Source: Bedellia somnulentella (taxonomy: Eukaryota > Arthropoda > Insecta > Lepidoptera > Bedelliidae). Taken from it: DNA of 64,000 nt. Position 1 is the first letter of the stretch, and each line of letters starts with the position of its first letter. The DNA is taken from NCBI GenBank assembly GCA_963576735.1, contig OY755171.1:16616001-16680000 (forward strand), written 5' to 3'. Positions 31,935-44,999 of the stretch are shown piece after piece. The notes under the pieces were generated by a model. The model was not told the DNA's origin and ran no database searches. It saw only the letters and a list, made by a program, of their open reading frames with translations. The translations under genes were made by a program, and so were the position numbers.

Positions 31935-32434
31935 CACGAAAATTATCCTACAATTTTGCAAACATAACTTCTCACACACTCTATATAAACTTAATACTTA
32001 AGATAAATAATTTCGAAAATAAATTAATGTTTTTATATACAAATTTACAAAAGTTAATTTGGGTGACGATAATTGAGTACTACTTTTTGTGTTTGTTGTG
32101 TTTGTGTTGCTTTTCGTTCGTTGTTGTGTTGGTGATCAAAGATTACGTTGTTTTCGTAATGAACAGAGGTGACAAAATTTATTTTAGACTTCAAATAATT
32201 TTAATATAGTAAATGCTGTTTCTAAATTACCTTAAATGTAACCTGATAGCAGGTGAATTGCGAAAACTTAAATGGAAATTTAAATCTTCAATTAACTGTT
32301 CCGTATCTTAGAGCTAAAAGAAACATAATGTATCTGGTGCATCTAACTCTTTTTGTAGTCTTTGATAAGAATACGTTGCGTTCCGTTACACGCGATAAAT
32401 ATCATCAAATCTATTCAAGTATATTCCTAAGTCT

Positions 32435-32965
32435 AATACACATACATTTACTCACACCATTAGTTCTATTAGGGTAGGACTATAGATATGAACTTTGTAC
32501 GATCCTGTCAAACCTCTCTAGCTTCGTTCTCATCCATTAATCTTTTTATGCATGTCCTTTTATTCTTCACACTTCGGACGTCTGCATATTTGAGCAAATA
32601 ATCTGTTTGATTTAAATATGTCCTCAGAAAAGTCCTATCCTAAAATTATCACCCATATTAACGCTATAAATCTCTTTCACCAACTTAATATCATCCATTC
32701 TCGCAATGTGCCCAAACTTTCCTAACATTCCTTTTTGTAACTATTTTACAATAACATCTTTCACACCACACCTTTCAAGAATATCACTAATTCTCAGTCG
32801 ATAGATAGATAGATCACATAATCTAACGTTAAAAACTTTTCTGAGGGACCTCATCTCTATTACATTCACTATGCTCTCATGCTTCTTCTGCCACACCAAA
32901 ATTCGCTGCCATTCATAAGCGTGGGAGCAAGAACAGCATCATGCACCGCCATTCAGGCCTCTTCA
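32435..32965 (-). repeat. Longest LINE family A 3' copy
   Basis: About 530 bp. Reads CTCACACCATTAGTTC at its tail side and continues through the region coding for the reverse-transcriptase C-terminus (ACTTCGGACG, AACGCTATAAATC). Broken by stops and a TAGA microsatellite near 32800. Confidence 0.5.
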
Positions 32966-32989
32966 AATCGCGATCACCCGATCACCCGC

Positions 32990-33300
32990 GGGCTTAAGGC
33001 CTCAGAGGCCACCAGCGCTCGCCGGTGAGGTCGAAGAACCCCAAATTAGAACCACCCTTGCCGTGCCACTGGCATAGGCCTCCCGACGGACGCGAGAGTT
33101 CGCACTGTATGACAAAAGCCTCCCGCTTGGTCACCTTGTTAGGGCTCCTTTCTCCCTCTATCCGATTTAGCTTAGGTACACTCCTTTGCCCCGCCAGGGT
33201 CCTCAACTGCCCGGCACACATAAAGTCATGGTGAAGCCGCACAGGCCAGCAGCAACCAATCCTTTCGAAAAAAAACGAATAGTGCACCCCATTAATCTTA
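32990..33300 (-). other. GC-rich island with a 97-codon open frame, unidentified
   Basis: A marked GC rise in AT-rich DNA. The minus-strand frame at 33287-32994 reads through QWHGKGGSNLGFFDLTGERW. I recognise no family; it may be a piece of a retroelement, since it directly adjoins a LINE fragment. Confidence 0.3.
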
Positions 33301-34467
33301 ACTATGACATTTCCTGGAGGGGATGACTAGGACGTGTGTGTGTGTGCGTTTCTGGATTCTAACCACACTCATAGATCCACGCATTTCGGCATTTCGCAGC
33401 AATTTGTAGGACTACATCAACTAGTTCTAATGTAGTTGCTGTACTAATTATTGAGTTGATATAGATTTCATTACGATGAGCTACTGCCATCTCAGCTAAA
33501 TCAGAAGAAACTATTTAAAATGGCCTCCCAGCGTTTTCCTATTTTTTGTAATGGGATATGAGTTAAAAGTGAGTACCTAAAAAAATAGCAAAAGCAAGGT
33601 GTCTTACTGTGATGCCAACACTAACCTGTCATGCCATCGGCATCTTACAACGTCATGTTATCAGATTCTACAAGTGACATCCGACAAGATGGCGACGATA
33701 GTTCCATTTTTAGTCAATCTGAACCACTTTGGTGTGTGTTAAGTGTAGGTTTGTTTAGTTCCTCAGCAAAACCAGTCTCTCTCAAGTTTGTGGCGCATAC
33801 TTTACTTCACATATTCTTACTTAATTTTTGATTAGTTGCAATCCAGTAATATTTTGTAGGAATGAATGAATCATTATACAACACTGATAAGTCAAATCAA
33901 AGTCTCGATAAAAAATCAAACATATTTGGTCAATTTGATGAATCTTCATCTTCTTTATCAAAGTAAAAAGTTTTTTTGAGAGTCATAATATAGAGTTCTT
34001 TTTTTTTTAATGACTCGTAATTAGTTTATGAAGGTATAATAAAAGTGTAGTGATTAAAGCATCAATTTAAAATTATAAATCTGTTTCACAAAGTTTATAA
34101 TATCCATCCACCCACAGTAGGAGTTTTGAGAGTTTGAATCGAAGTTTCGTGTTCGATCAGAATATATCAGTGAAAACAATACATATCTGTGTCACTTTTA
34201 CTCCTTAGCATTACTTTACTATGGCGTAAAGTGAACGATTCCATAAACTCGTGACCCGCCTACTGAGCGATCTTTCAGCCATGAGGGACCGTTCTTTTTA
34301 GAAATGTTACTAATCGATTAAAATGTTTATGTATTGTTTTAGCTTAAAGCAGGTGATTGAAAGATGAATGCCTGTAACTTTACCCTTTGCCTGTAGTCGA
34401 AAGATGCTTACCTAAGTAAAATTGGTAAGCAATAGTGACTTAAACCGCGTTGGTTTGTTGTTCGAAA
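33301..34467. other. Intergenic, between divergent rudhira and IDS
   Basis: No gene seen. Probably contains the IDS promoter; the start site cannot be placed. Confidence 0.4.
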
Positions 34468-37400
34468 ATGATTCTTAAAAGCGTAATGCTTGCATTTGCT
34501 TCGTGTCTTGCAATTGCAACTGTAGAATCTATTCCCGAACTTTACAAATACAACGTGTTATTAATTCTGGTTGATGATCTGCGACCATTGGCACAGGAAC
34601 AGGTGAATCTGATACACATTAATAATTTGGCACGGAACGGGGTTATATTCAAAAATGCTTTCGTACAGGTACGTTTACTTTACTAATTCTTTGATCGACA
34701 AGAAAATTATTGCGCCGATCTGCAACAAATTAATGAAAATTTTGGTACTTTACTTTTACAATATGTGATATCTGCATCCACGGTCCCATTAGCTCACAGG
34801 TCACGGTCCTTATGTCTGGGTTCGCTTCCCGGCTCACAAATTCAATTTGTGATATCTTGCAGTTTGTTGAAGATATTGTCTACGATGACTCCTGCTCCAG
34901 AGGGTACTTTTAAAGTCATTGGTCCTGGTAAACATCAAGGTAGAAAGTAGTCCTTTGAGTGCCAATAAGCCCCTTTGTGGGGACATGTTTGAATTGTGAT
35001 GTAATATTTTAGCTCATTAATCAGGAAATCAGTATGGAGTCCGCTAAAACCTATTTTGGTCTTAGAGCCTTTCCACAGCCTTTTGTCGCGCCGTGGATGC
35101 GCGTTTACCGCGATACACACGCAAAGCAGAAGCAGCTCATTTTACGCATTTGCTGAAAAAAAGCACAACTAAAAGTCGTGGAGTCCAAAATTCCTTGATT
35201 TTCGAAAATCTATAATCTCTGCCTACACCAATGGCTTCAGTAAATGTAGTTGTTTAGAAAATTATCTCTAGATATAACTGCCTTTTACCTTTGATTTTAT
35301 GTAGCATGACCTTAATAAACTTGTTTTATAAATTACGATCCCAAAGGATAAACTATGAATATTTCAATACAAGACTTTCTTAGTACGTAAACATAATGAA
35401 AAATAATAAGTATATCCCTTCATGCTCTTGCTTCGTGAGTTGTTTTAAGATAACTCTAAATTTTATTTTAAAAAAAACTTATACCTAACTTTTTGTCTTT
35501 GAAGAAAGAAATTGTAAGTTAAGCTTACAGTATTTTGCGGCATACTTACTTTCATCGTTTTAGTTTCTCCACGTTGTATTTTTATTGAACTAAACTTATT
35601 TTCTTCTTTATTCGCGTTGCTTAGTGTGTAGTTAGTATACTTCACTTTATCTTCCTATATTGGTGTGATACGAGGCAACTGAGAGATATTGAGTTCCACT
35701 GATCAGTAATCGATGCATTTGGCAACTCACCATTGCTGAAGATCTACTACTTATTTTAAAAGCAAGTAAATAGTTTTAGTTTTTTTATTTTATTTATTAT
35801 TCTATTTTTTTATCAATAGTTTAACTTTTTTAGTAATTTCCATCTACTGCGAAAAAATGTTTCTCAATCCGAGAGTACATACATTTTATAACAATGTTAA
35901 TTCGCGATTTAATCTAATATTCAAATTTTTTATATAAAGTTCTTACTAGGACCACAGAGATAAAAGCTCATTTGTAGTTCAAGTCATGGATATCAAATTA
36001 ATTTTACTTTTTTTTTCGTTTCAGCAAGCATTGTGTGGCCCAAGTAGAACCTCGTTGCTAACAGGTCGGCGACCAGACTCGTTGCGTTTATACGATTTCT
36101 ACAGCTACTGGCGCGCCAGCGTTGGAAATTACACCACTCTTCCTCAGCATTTCAAGGACATCGGTTACACCACCTATTCCGTCGGCAAAGTGTTTCATCC
36201 TGGCGCTAGCTCTAATTTTACTGACGATTACCCTTACAGCTGGTCTAATGTCCCGTTCCATCCACCTTCAGAAAAGTATAAGGACTCGTCCGTTTGTAGA
36301 GAGAAAAATAATACGAACTTTCATAAGAATTTAATATGTCCTGTTAGAGTGAATGAGCAGCCGGGTGAAACATTACCTGATATAGAGACTTTAAAACACG
36401 CTGTCGAAATTATAAAAATAACGAAGCAAGAACGAAAGCCGTTTTTCCTGGCTGTTGGTTTCCATAAACCACATATACCTTTTAAATATCCGAAAAAGTA
36501 TTTAAGTAAGTAGAAACTAATATTAATACCCACAATGAGAACACAAGCAATGGTTAAAAGACGGTATTACTTTTATTCCAAAGCAACAAAGTCTAAACCA
36601 TGGTGGAAATAGTTTAAGACTGCTTTATTTTCAGTTGAGGTAGTTTCACTCTTTTGGACATCTTACAACTGGTTTTAAAATAGTATGATACCTCAATAAT
36701 TATTATAATCATCATAGTCAATATATCGATCGCCAATATTGTGCGCCAAGTGTTTGTAGAAGGTTGTCTTACGATCAATTTCAGGACAAGTAGATAAAAG
36801 AGGAGTAGTTCCCGCAAAAAATACAAATAGACCAAAAAAGTTACCAATGGTCGCCTGGCATCCATGGACAGACGTAAGGAAAAGAGAGGACATTCATAAA
36901 ATTAACATTCCCTTTCCGTTCGGGAAAATGCCTAAAAAATGGGCAAAAAAAATTAAAAGAAACTATTTTGCCGCCGCTCTGTACATAGACGATATGGTCG
37001 GACAACTATTAAAACATGTAGATATGGATAATACTGTTATCGTATTTACTAGTGATCATGGTAAGTTAAAGAAAATCATGTTGTTCATGTTCAATATCTT
37101 GTATTGTAACTTGTACCTGTATTAAACAAGAGATTAAACATGATAAAAAGTGGATATATCTACCTATTCAACTCAAATATTCCGGCATACTTTGTTAAAT
37201 ATAGGGGTTTAATGATTGCAACACCACATAGATTTCTCCGCAGTTACAATATGTTCTTTTACAGGTTGGTCTCTTGGAGAAAATGGACTGTGGGCGAAAT
37301 ACAGTAATTTTGATGTAGCTTTAAAAGTACCATTGGTTATAAAAGTACCAGGCTACCAGCATAAAACTATATACGAGCCGGTAGAACTAATAGATTTATT

Positions 37401-37833
37401 TCCAACATTGACAGATATTTTACAACCCGAAAATGGAATACCAAAATGCCAAGATCATAATTATGTAACTGATTTATGTTTCGAAGGGAAAAGCTTAGTT
37501 CCTCTTCTTCAAGGCGTCAAAAATATTTCAGAAGATTATTATGCAATAAGTCAATATCCCAGACCAAGTGTCTACCCTCAAAGAAACTCTGACAAACCCC
37601 GACTAGCAGATGTTAAAATAATGGGTTACAGTATAAGAACTAAAACACTGAGATATACTGAATGGATTTCTTTTAATAGTACTGATTTTACAAGAGATTG
37701 GAATAAAATATACGGTGTAGAGTTATATGATCATAAAATTGACCCAATGGAAAGTAACAATTTGTACTTAAATCCAAAATATGCAGACATAAAACACACT
37801 ATGTCGAATTTACTAAGATCTAAAATAAATTGA
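34468..37833 (+). CDS. IDS: Iduronate-2-sulfatase (lysosomal)
   Basis: Removes 2-O-sulfate from iduronate during lysosomal breakdown of heparan and dermatan sulfate. Exons: 34468-34668, 36025-36505, 36785-37060, 37265-37833; phases agree and give 508 residues (human 550). An N-terminal hydrophobic signal peptide covers about residues 1-20. Active-site elements are the metal-binding VDD of LILVDDLRP, C71 in CGPSR (the cysteine converted to formylglycine), HKPH near residue 218, SDHG at 317-320 and K331 in WAKYSNF. The family blocks TGRRPD, YDFYSYWR, SVGKVFHPG and ISQYPRPS are present. ATG 34468 was chosen because it begins the signal peptide. Oddity: the segment after LRP is several residues shorter than in human IDS and lacks the usual G.YG motif. 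All key catalytic residues remain, so it is probably active. Confidence 0.94.
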
Positions 37834-37911
37834 ATATTCAAAATAATACAATTTAACAAAGTAAAGCTAAACAATTTAAACCTTAAAAAATATTATTAAT
37901 ATGAAATAGGA

Positions 37912-37917
37912 AATAAA
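37912..37917 (+). terminator. Poly(A) signal of IDS
   Basis: AATAAA 79 nt after the IDS stop codon. Confidence 0.5.
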
Positions 37918-38469
37918 TTTGTATGTTTTTTATAAATGCTCTTTTATTTTAGCAGTCGTTACAAAACTTCATAAAATAAATTATAACGTAAAAAATAATA
38001 TAAAAAATGTTTGCTAACCTCAACGTAGGAAAAGATTTAGTTATAAATAAATCAAATTTTATTTTTCAATAGCCTGTCGATTTAAAATGTACAAACCGAC
38101 CAGTGCACAATAATTTATCAAACATATTCTATCTATTTTTGGTGTAGACTTTGTAAATAGTATATTTACAACATTTATAAAAAATACATAATGACTAGTA
38201 TATCAACATATTTTTGGTTGTATTCTAAGAACACAATTTATTACCAAAAAACCTTAGTAAAAATTATTGGAAGCTTTATTTAATTTATTTTTATAAATTA
38301 TTCAATCCTATTGCCAGACTACTTCACATTTGTGGAAGATATCCCAAATAAATATTAGTTTTAGTAGAGTTATGGGATAGGCTCCAAATAGATCTCTTAA
38401 CCAGTTATCAATTATGAGGGTCCGAAGTTATGTTTCTCCCTCATATATGGCAAGGGCTCCTGACAAACA

Positions 38470-38625
38470 TCTTAGGCATAATAAATAAAGGATAAATAAA
38501 TGAAAGAAAAATTTCGACACCGGCGGGGATCGAACCCGCGACCTCGGGAATACTTATCCTTTATTTATTAGTAATAATCCCCACATGAGGTTTTCGTGAA
38601 CAAAAACATTCAAATTATCTTACGC
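38470..38625. repeat. Short tRNA-like foldback relative
   Basis: Carries the reverse B-box GGGGATCGAACCCGCGACCTC and AATAAATAAAGGATAA arms. Its right half repeats in reverse complement. Related to 19635-19995. Confidence 0.5.
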
Positions 38626-39295
38626 ATAGTTAAATTCGTCTACAATTTCATAAATGTCTGGCAAAATCTGTCAGGTTTTTAAACTAAATTTTATTAAAAA
38701 TCAATTATACAATTTATAAAAATGTAATGAAGCTTATATTCACTCCGGTTTAGATGTTGGTGTGTACTTTTTCAATGTATGTACCGATCACTTACCGCAA
38801 TAGCGTGAAGATTATTAGAGCGAGATAACAGACTTTAGTAATTTAATTGTATGAACAATTACGAATTTGTCCACAATGTACTTGCAATTATAATTAAAAA
38901 AATAAAAAAAAGTAAAAATTTTATAATGTAGGACCTTCTTCAGCCAGATTAACTTCTTAATATTGATTTATTGCTGCTAATTTTGCTTTAATAGGTCGGC
39001 ATAAGACTACCCGGTGCCATGGCCATACCGAGGAGCGAAGCATTTACATACTTTTACATCGTACAATTTCAGTAGATAATGATGATATACAGTAATCTCC
39101 TGTCATTGACCATTCAGCAAAACTTGATCAAGATTAGTTAAACAAACTTGGAGGAAAGAATTGACAAATCAAATGTAGTTTGAAGGGTAAATAGAGTTTT
39201 GTACTAATAAATTTAATGACAAAACTTACCCAGTATAGGCCCAATAACGTTCGCCTAGGTATTCAGAATGTTACTTCTGAGAAACTTTTACAAGT

Positions 39296-39301
39296 TTTAT
39301 T
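39296..39301 (-). terminator. Possible poly(A) signal of the GDP-fucose transporter
   Basis: AATAAA on the minus strand, about 215 nt past the stop codon. Other A/T-rich hexamers are nearby, so this is tentative. Confidence 0.3.
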
Positions 39302-39515
39302 TACCAAACTTCGCTTGTAACGACATCATAATTTGTAACAAAATTGCTCAAACCATTCCATGATAACGGTAATGCAAAAATATTTAATATTATATAACCC
39401 CAGTATAACATGACATCCTTCTAGTCAAAAATCCTATTATACTAAGTATTATATAATTGGCAAACAAACTTGTCATTATTAAGTTTTCAACGGACCTTCC
39501 ATAAACATATTTTAA

Positions 39516-42500
39516 TCATACTAAGCTCTTTTTCTCTTCCGGTATTGGTTTCTTAGATTTCTCTTCCATTTCCAATTGCTTGAACCTCGCATACATGGCA
39601 CTACTTAGTAAGACGACTACATTGGAACTCCACCAAAGGAAGTTCTTCGTTTCGTTGTACCATTGGGTAGCTAATACTGTTTGGGCGCACGCTTTCGCAG
39701 TGCCAGAAATGTTATGTGTTAAGGGTGACATCACCTATAATAAGTAACATTGCTTTCAAGTTTTATGTTTATATGTCTAAGAACAAGCTATGGCTATAAT
39801 ATAAACTTTGATTTGGAGAATAGCTTTTAGTTCCGAATTTTGCAGGTATCACTATTCCTTTCTAGAAATAATACAATAATTAAAAAAAACTATAAGTAAC
39901 TATCAATTAGAATGTCTCATCTTGATTTAAAAATCTTGTTACCTACATATAAGACAAAAATTACAAAAACATATATTTTATCATGAAAATAATTATTATT
40001 TTTGGAGCATTTCATTTAACATTAAATGTTTAGAAAGTTTTTGCTTCACATATATACATATAGATTTTAAGTAGTGGAGTAAACATCGTAAGGGTCGTAC
40101 ATGATGTTTTACATAATTTGTCATGTCACAGTGTAATCATACAAAGCGCTGATAGGCCTCCCTCTTATCACAATATATAGATATATAAGCTATGTTAATA
40201 GTTAGAGTTAATATGTTTATACTAATAGCAAAGGCAAAATATTTAATTTACTAAATATATCACTTAGCTTGAGATATTAGTAGGCTCTTTCATCAGTAAC
40301 TATGCCAAGATATGGTATAGTGTTTTTCTATGCCGAAACCACAAAACATACATACATATACTCACGGCTATAAATCCCTAGAAGGGGTAGCCAGAGCCAA
40401 GGAATAAGAATATTCTCAGCCACTTTTGGAAACTTGTGTGGGGAAAAGATGGCAAAATAAAGGTTGTTGGTAATGGGTCTCCAACCGCATCGCCCAAAAA
40501 TCCCATAAAAGCCCCCAATACCGTTACCGCCTCTTACGTACACCTACCGGAAGAAATGGGGTAGTGCTATTCTCAGCCGGCACTACACGGCAGAAACCAC
40601 AAAACTGACTGAAATACATACCTGTATTTGCAAAGATGTGCAGTATCCAATAGCAAAGCCACATATTCCTCCAATCAACATTTGACTCCAAAACAGCGTG
40701 CTATCAAAGTTTGTGAAGTTCCATAGCACCTTCAGTTCACCATTTAACAACATCAGAGGTATGAAAAATAAAATGGAGTAAGCATTGTTGTAATATGACA
40801 ACAGCCATATTTCTTGATTGACTAGAGGAAGTACTTTTTTGGTGTAAATTGAGTACAGAGAGACTGATAGTGAACCAATTATACCATATATGGTACCGAG
40901 TAATGAAAACGATCCTGAAAAGAATAAATATTATGAAAATAATAATAATATTTTATGAGGTCTCTTAAATAACTCTCTTCCAGCAATCATGGGACACTAA
41001 AACATAAATACATACATACATACATATACTCACGGCTATAAATCCCTAGAAGGGGTAGCCAGAGCTAAGGAATTAGAAATTCTTCAGCCACTTTTGGAAA
41101 GCTGTGGGGAGAAAAGATGGTAAAATAAAGGTTGTTAGTGATGGGTCTCCAACCGCATCGCCCAAAAATCCCTTAAAAGCCCCCAATACCATTAGTCGCC
41201 TCTCACGTACACCCATCGGAAGAAATGGGGTAGTGCTATTCTAAGCCGACACTACACAGCAACATGCTAAAATTAAATTTAACTATAATAAACTAAATGA
41301 GTTGTCTGTACATCTACCAGCTAACGCAATAATAGTGTCCTTATTGGAGCTTTTGGTCAAGATTAATCCCATAAAAATTCGTCATCTTAAAATGCTAACT
41401 TTTCAACATTATTAATTATTTCATTATCAGCACATTTATTTTAAAAATACCTACTGGCATTCTAAATTCATTACATTGCAATAGTTAAACAAAATCTTTG
41501 TTTGAAAGCCTATAATAATTATTTTTATTATGATTACATTACTGATAAGACAGCTTGGTGTCAAAAGGCTCTGCAGGTTGTTTTGGGCAAACACAAAAAA
41601 TAAACTCTGTTTGACTTAAAAAAGGTGCAGGTTGATGAGTTTTTACGAGTTCTTCTCACAACAATACACCTTCCGAATCCCAAATAGATTTAAACTTAAT
41701 ATGAAGTTTGGTAACTTAAATTATTATTATTATTATTCGAGATAATACACTAGCAGCAATATTTTGCTGATGCGTGTATATCACTGCACTTGTTTTAAAT
41801 ATTTGTCAAGTCTGTTTTTAAAAGAGTTCACTGAGGGAGCACTGATCACTGTCTCTGGTAGTTTGTTCCACACGTCCACAACACGGTTTGGCAAAAAATT
41901 TAGTCTCGGATTGCTTGTACACGAGGAGTGTGATAGTTTTAGAGATAAGTAGTATTTTATTTTGAAAAAGCATATACATAGCTGTGTAATGTCAGCTTAG
42001 AATAGCACTACTCCATTTCTTACCATGGCAATTTGTAAGACGGGGCTACGGGTTGAAACTTTAAAATTATTTTGATGTGGTTGGACACCCATCATCAACT
42101 ACCCTCATTTTGCAATCTTTTCCCCCACTCAACTCCCAAAAGTGGCTGAACATTTTTAATTCTGACGCTCTGGCTAGCCCTTTTTGTGATTTCTAGTATA
42201 TTATGTATGTATATTTATTTTAATATATATGATTACTTTAATTTTATTATTTAACAGCAATATATGGCCAAATGAAAATATACTCTTGAGTTTTATACAT
42301 ATGTCATAGTGTGAGCCATCCTGGAGAAGAGTCCAAAGCAAAAATTTACAAAGTTGAAATGAATAAGTATCATAAACAGTATCTTAAAAGTAGCAATAGA
42401 TAGTCACTGCATACCCCAGTGAGTATTAGTCTGCGTTTAAATAAGTTAATCAATATGAAATTCATGACTTACCTAGAATATTCTCCTGATCAACACCAAG

Positions 42501-44882
42501 ATAGAATCCAAACATTATAAATAAACAACATAATATGCATTTGAAAGATGTTGTCTGTTTTAACAGTAACCAGCTTAGTATAACATTGAATACTGTAGTC
42601 AATGAGCGCCCAATGTAGTAGAATGAGACACCGACATACTTGAGGCATAGATTATTAGATGCTATCATCATTATAAACATAATTGATAGTGGGACAACCT
42701 GTAATAATAAATCTATATATTAATATGTGAACCAAAAACTTTAAATGTCAAATTACAATAATTGCAAAGGCTGAGGGATATGTAATTTTGCATAGTCAGA
42801 GGGTATATGTAATTGTGCTGTAGCACCTAATCTATACATTTAAAATACATGAAATTAATGAAAAATTAATTGAGTACACCACCCTGTCTTTAAAGGATGA
42901 TCTGATGTTTAGGTTTATTGCAAAAAACCTAGGGATATTGCAAAAATCCGGATAATTAGACAACGGTTATAATATTTCTTAATCTTACTAGGTTTTTTGC
43001 AAAAAAAAACTAGTTGGTTTAGTATGACTCCGAAACGAAAAGTCAGTTTTTATAAATACTGTATACTGGTTGGTCGATTGCAGTGCCCCATAAACACGTC
43101 ATCTCTGATTGGTTGTTAATTAAGACATACTTACTTCATTGTTCCTACCTACATTTAATTTGATTGTTATTTCAATTTTAGTTACAAAAAGTTCCCAACT
43201 ATAAAAATGGTGTTGTCATTTCCCTTTATAACCTTAACTATAATATCTCAATACTACAATTTAAAACGTACTTACTTTATTGTTCCTACCTATATTGAAG
43301 ATGTCCGTGGCCGAGTGGATAGGTGACTAGCTTTTCGAGAGGTTGCGGGTTTGATCCCCGCTGAGAGCAAAAGAGTAAAAAGAAATATTTAATTCCCAGT
43401 ATCAAATAAGTATTGTCATTTCTTACCCTTTATAACTTTAGCTATAATATCTCAATACCACAATGACGAACCAATCAGAATAGGAGTAGGCAAGCAATCA
43501 GAAATCAGCCAATCAGCATTAAAGAAGTACAATCTTACTAAACCAACCAGTTTTTTTGCAAAAAACCTAGTAAGATTAGAAAATATTATAACCGTTGTCT
43601 AATTATCCAACGTTTGCAAAATCCCTAGGTTTTTTGCAAAAGCCCTAAACATCAAATCATCCTACGACATATATATCCATACATAAATAAACTCACTGCT
43701 ATTAATCCAATCCCAGAAAGGGATAGCCAGAGCTTTATAATTAGATATTGATTAAGAAGAATTGTAAAATAACTGATGATTCTACAGCCACATCATCCAC
43801 CAATCACTTAAAACGCCCAAAACTTTTAATTGCCTCCTAGTACAGCCATGTAAAGAAATCAATTAGAGCTATGCTAACATGAAACTAAACAGCATATGTA
43901 CACTTTATTTATGATCAAAATCTAAGATTGACTTGAAAATAGATATTTAGTTTTTACAGAACCACCACTTTAAGGATTGATTAATCTTAACATTGCAAGA
44001 GTAGTAACATTGCATTAAAATGAGTATTTAGAAGGTTGAATATCGGGAATTCAAATTAATGATGATATCCTTGGTCCAGTGGTTGGGAGTCTAGTTTCTA
44101 GATCCTGATGTTAAGGATTCAATTCCAGATGAGGACACATTAGTAATTTTAATATTATGTTTTTTCGCAATCTTGTCAGAAATTTGCATTCCAATTGCAT
44201 GTGAGAGTCATACAAAGCAAATAAGAGTATAGGGCATTAAAAGTAAAAATTGGATGATGCTGTTGAAAACCCACCACCAATAAAACATTTTAGATTATCT
44301 TCTCTTCTCTCAACTTCACAACGTTGCTAAAGCATTGTAGATTGTAGAAGCCCTGACTTTTCGAAATGATTGCCAAGTACAGTTTGGAATGTTTAACCTA
44401 TTGAATGCTTACTGAAATAAACTTTATATGTGTCGCCTCGTATATGATTTGATCATGTATACATTTACATTACATTTAGAACCTATGTTATCTGTCCCAG
44501 TGAATCGTGGTTATGAATTTTGATCTCACCTTTCGGAAAACTTCCGCTTTCCACGGTGTACCTTTGGGAAATACGAATAAGCCAGGAATACCACCGCTGT
44601 AACTCAAACTCGAGCAAATTCCGTAAGAAACTAGGCATTGGAACCATGTTATAAAGAACGGTGCGTCTAAGGATACTTTTTGGCCGCTTAGCAATGTTTT
44701 ATTCATAAAAACTGTAGTTATTGAGACTACCCTGAAAATAAAAACCATGCGTTTTGTATAGTTCACAGCGGATGAAGTCGTTTCTCATAGTACTTGAGAT
44801 AAAATATTTACCAATAACATGATACAACAATGAATATTTTAATGTAACTAGAACACAAGTCATGTTTTTTATCTATCGTCAT
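39516..44882 (-). CDS. Gfr: GDP-fucose transporter (SLC35C1/Gfr)
   Basis: Golgi nucleotide-sugar antiporter that imports GDP-fucose in exchange for GMP, feeding fucosylation of N-glycans and of Notch. Exons on the minus strand: 44882-44812, 44731-44530, 42698-42473, 40914-40622, 39734-39516. GT/AG borders and phases agree, giving 336 residues (human 364). Family blocks: IVVSCYW joined across intron 1 to [60 protein letters not shown], and [20 protein letters not shown] followed by ETKNFLWW. The protein is hydrophobic throughout, as expected for ten membrane helices, with a charged cytosolic tail ([16 protein letters not shown]). ATG 44882 gives a short N-terminus of about 23 residues; an upstream in-frame Met exists at 44999 but the residues between look non-coding. 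The introns hold several repeat copies. Confidence 0.93.
40070..40175 (+). repeat. SINE family C fragment
   Basis: TCACAGTGTAATCATACAAA and GATAGGCCTCCCTCTTATCA match the family body. Confidence 0.4.
40345..40600 (-). repeat. Repeat family B, copy 4
   Basis: CTCACGGCTATAAATCCC through ACTACACGGCA. In the last intron of the GDP-fucose transporter. Confidence 0.55.
41005..41275 (-). repeat. Repeat family B, copy 5
   Basis: Nearly identical to copy 4 (GGGTCTCCAACCGCATCGCC in both), so recently spread or locally duplicated. Confidence 0.55.
41985..42215 (+). repeat. Repeat family B, copy 6
   Basis: GTAATGTCAGCTTAGAATAG, GGACACCCATCATCAACTAC, opposite orientation to copies 4 and 5. Confidence 0.45.
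42893..43664. mobile_element. MITE with inverted repeats of about 130 bp, host of a tRNA-like SINE head
   Basis: The arms 42893-43025 and 43535-43664 are reverse complements (AGGATGATCTGATGTTTAGG at the left end). TTTTTTGCAAAAAACCTAG motifs recur in both arms. The interior holds direct repeats (TTGTTCCTACCTA near 43140 and 43280; TAGCTATAATATCTCAATA-type near 43230 and 43440) and a tRNA-like segment at 43307-43380. Confidence 0.65.
43307..43380 (+). repeat. tRNA-like head of SINE family D
   Basis: GTGGCCGAGTGGATAGGTG and GGTTTGATCCC, with no acceptor-stem pairing. Nested in the 42893-43664 MITE. Confidence 0.55.
43668..43890 (-). repeat. Repeat family B, copy 7 (diverged)
   Basis: CTCACTGCTATTAATCC, GGGATAGCCAGAGCTTTATA. 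Abuts the MITE ending at 43664. Confidence 0.4.
44062..44250 (+). repeat. Possible tRNA-derived SINE
   Basis: TCCTTGGTCCAGTGGTTGGG (A-box-like) and GGATTCAATTCC (B-box-like). Weak. Confidence 0.35.
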
Positions 44883-44999
44883 TTTCGAACTTCTCACTTT
44901 ATTTATTACTACAAGAGAAACAGAAAAACCGGAAAATATATGATGGAAAATGTAACGTGTATAAAAACTGAAAAAGTAAACAGAAAAGTTTTTCAACAA

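Larger units (their letters stand above)
37918..39515. other. Intergenic between convergent IDS and GDP-fucose transporter
   Basis: 3' untranslated regions plus a tRNA-like repeat at 38470-38625. No gene seen. Confidence 0.45.

Noticed and set aside
33631..33831. 66-codon frame starting MPSASYNVML
   Set aside because: No recognisable domain, no splice links, AT-rich surroundings.
44888..44999. N-terminal extension of the GDP-fucose transporter from an upstream Met
   Set aside because: Residues look like translated AT-rich leader, while the start at 44882 gives an N-terminus of reasonable length.
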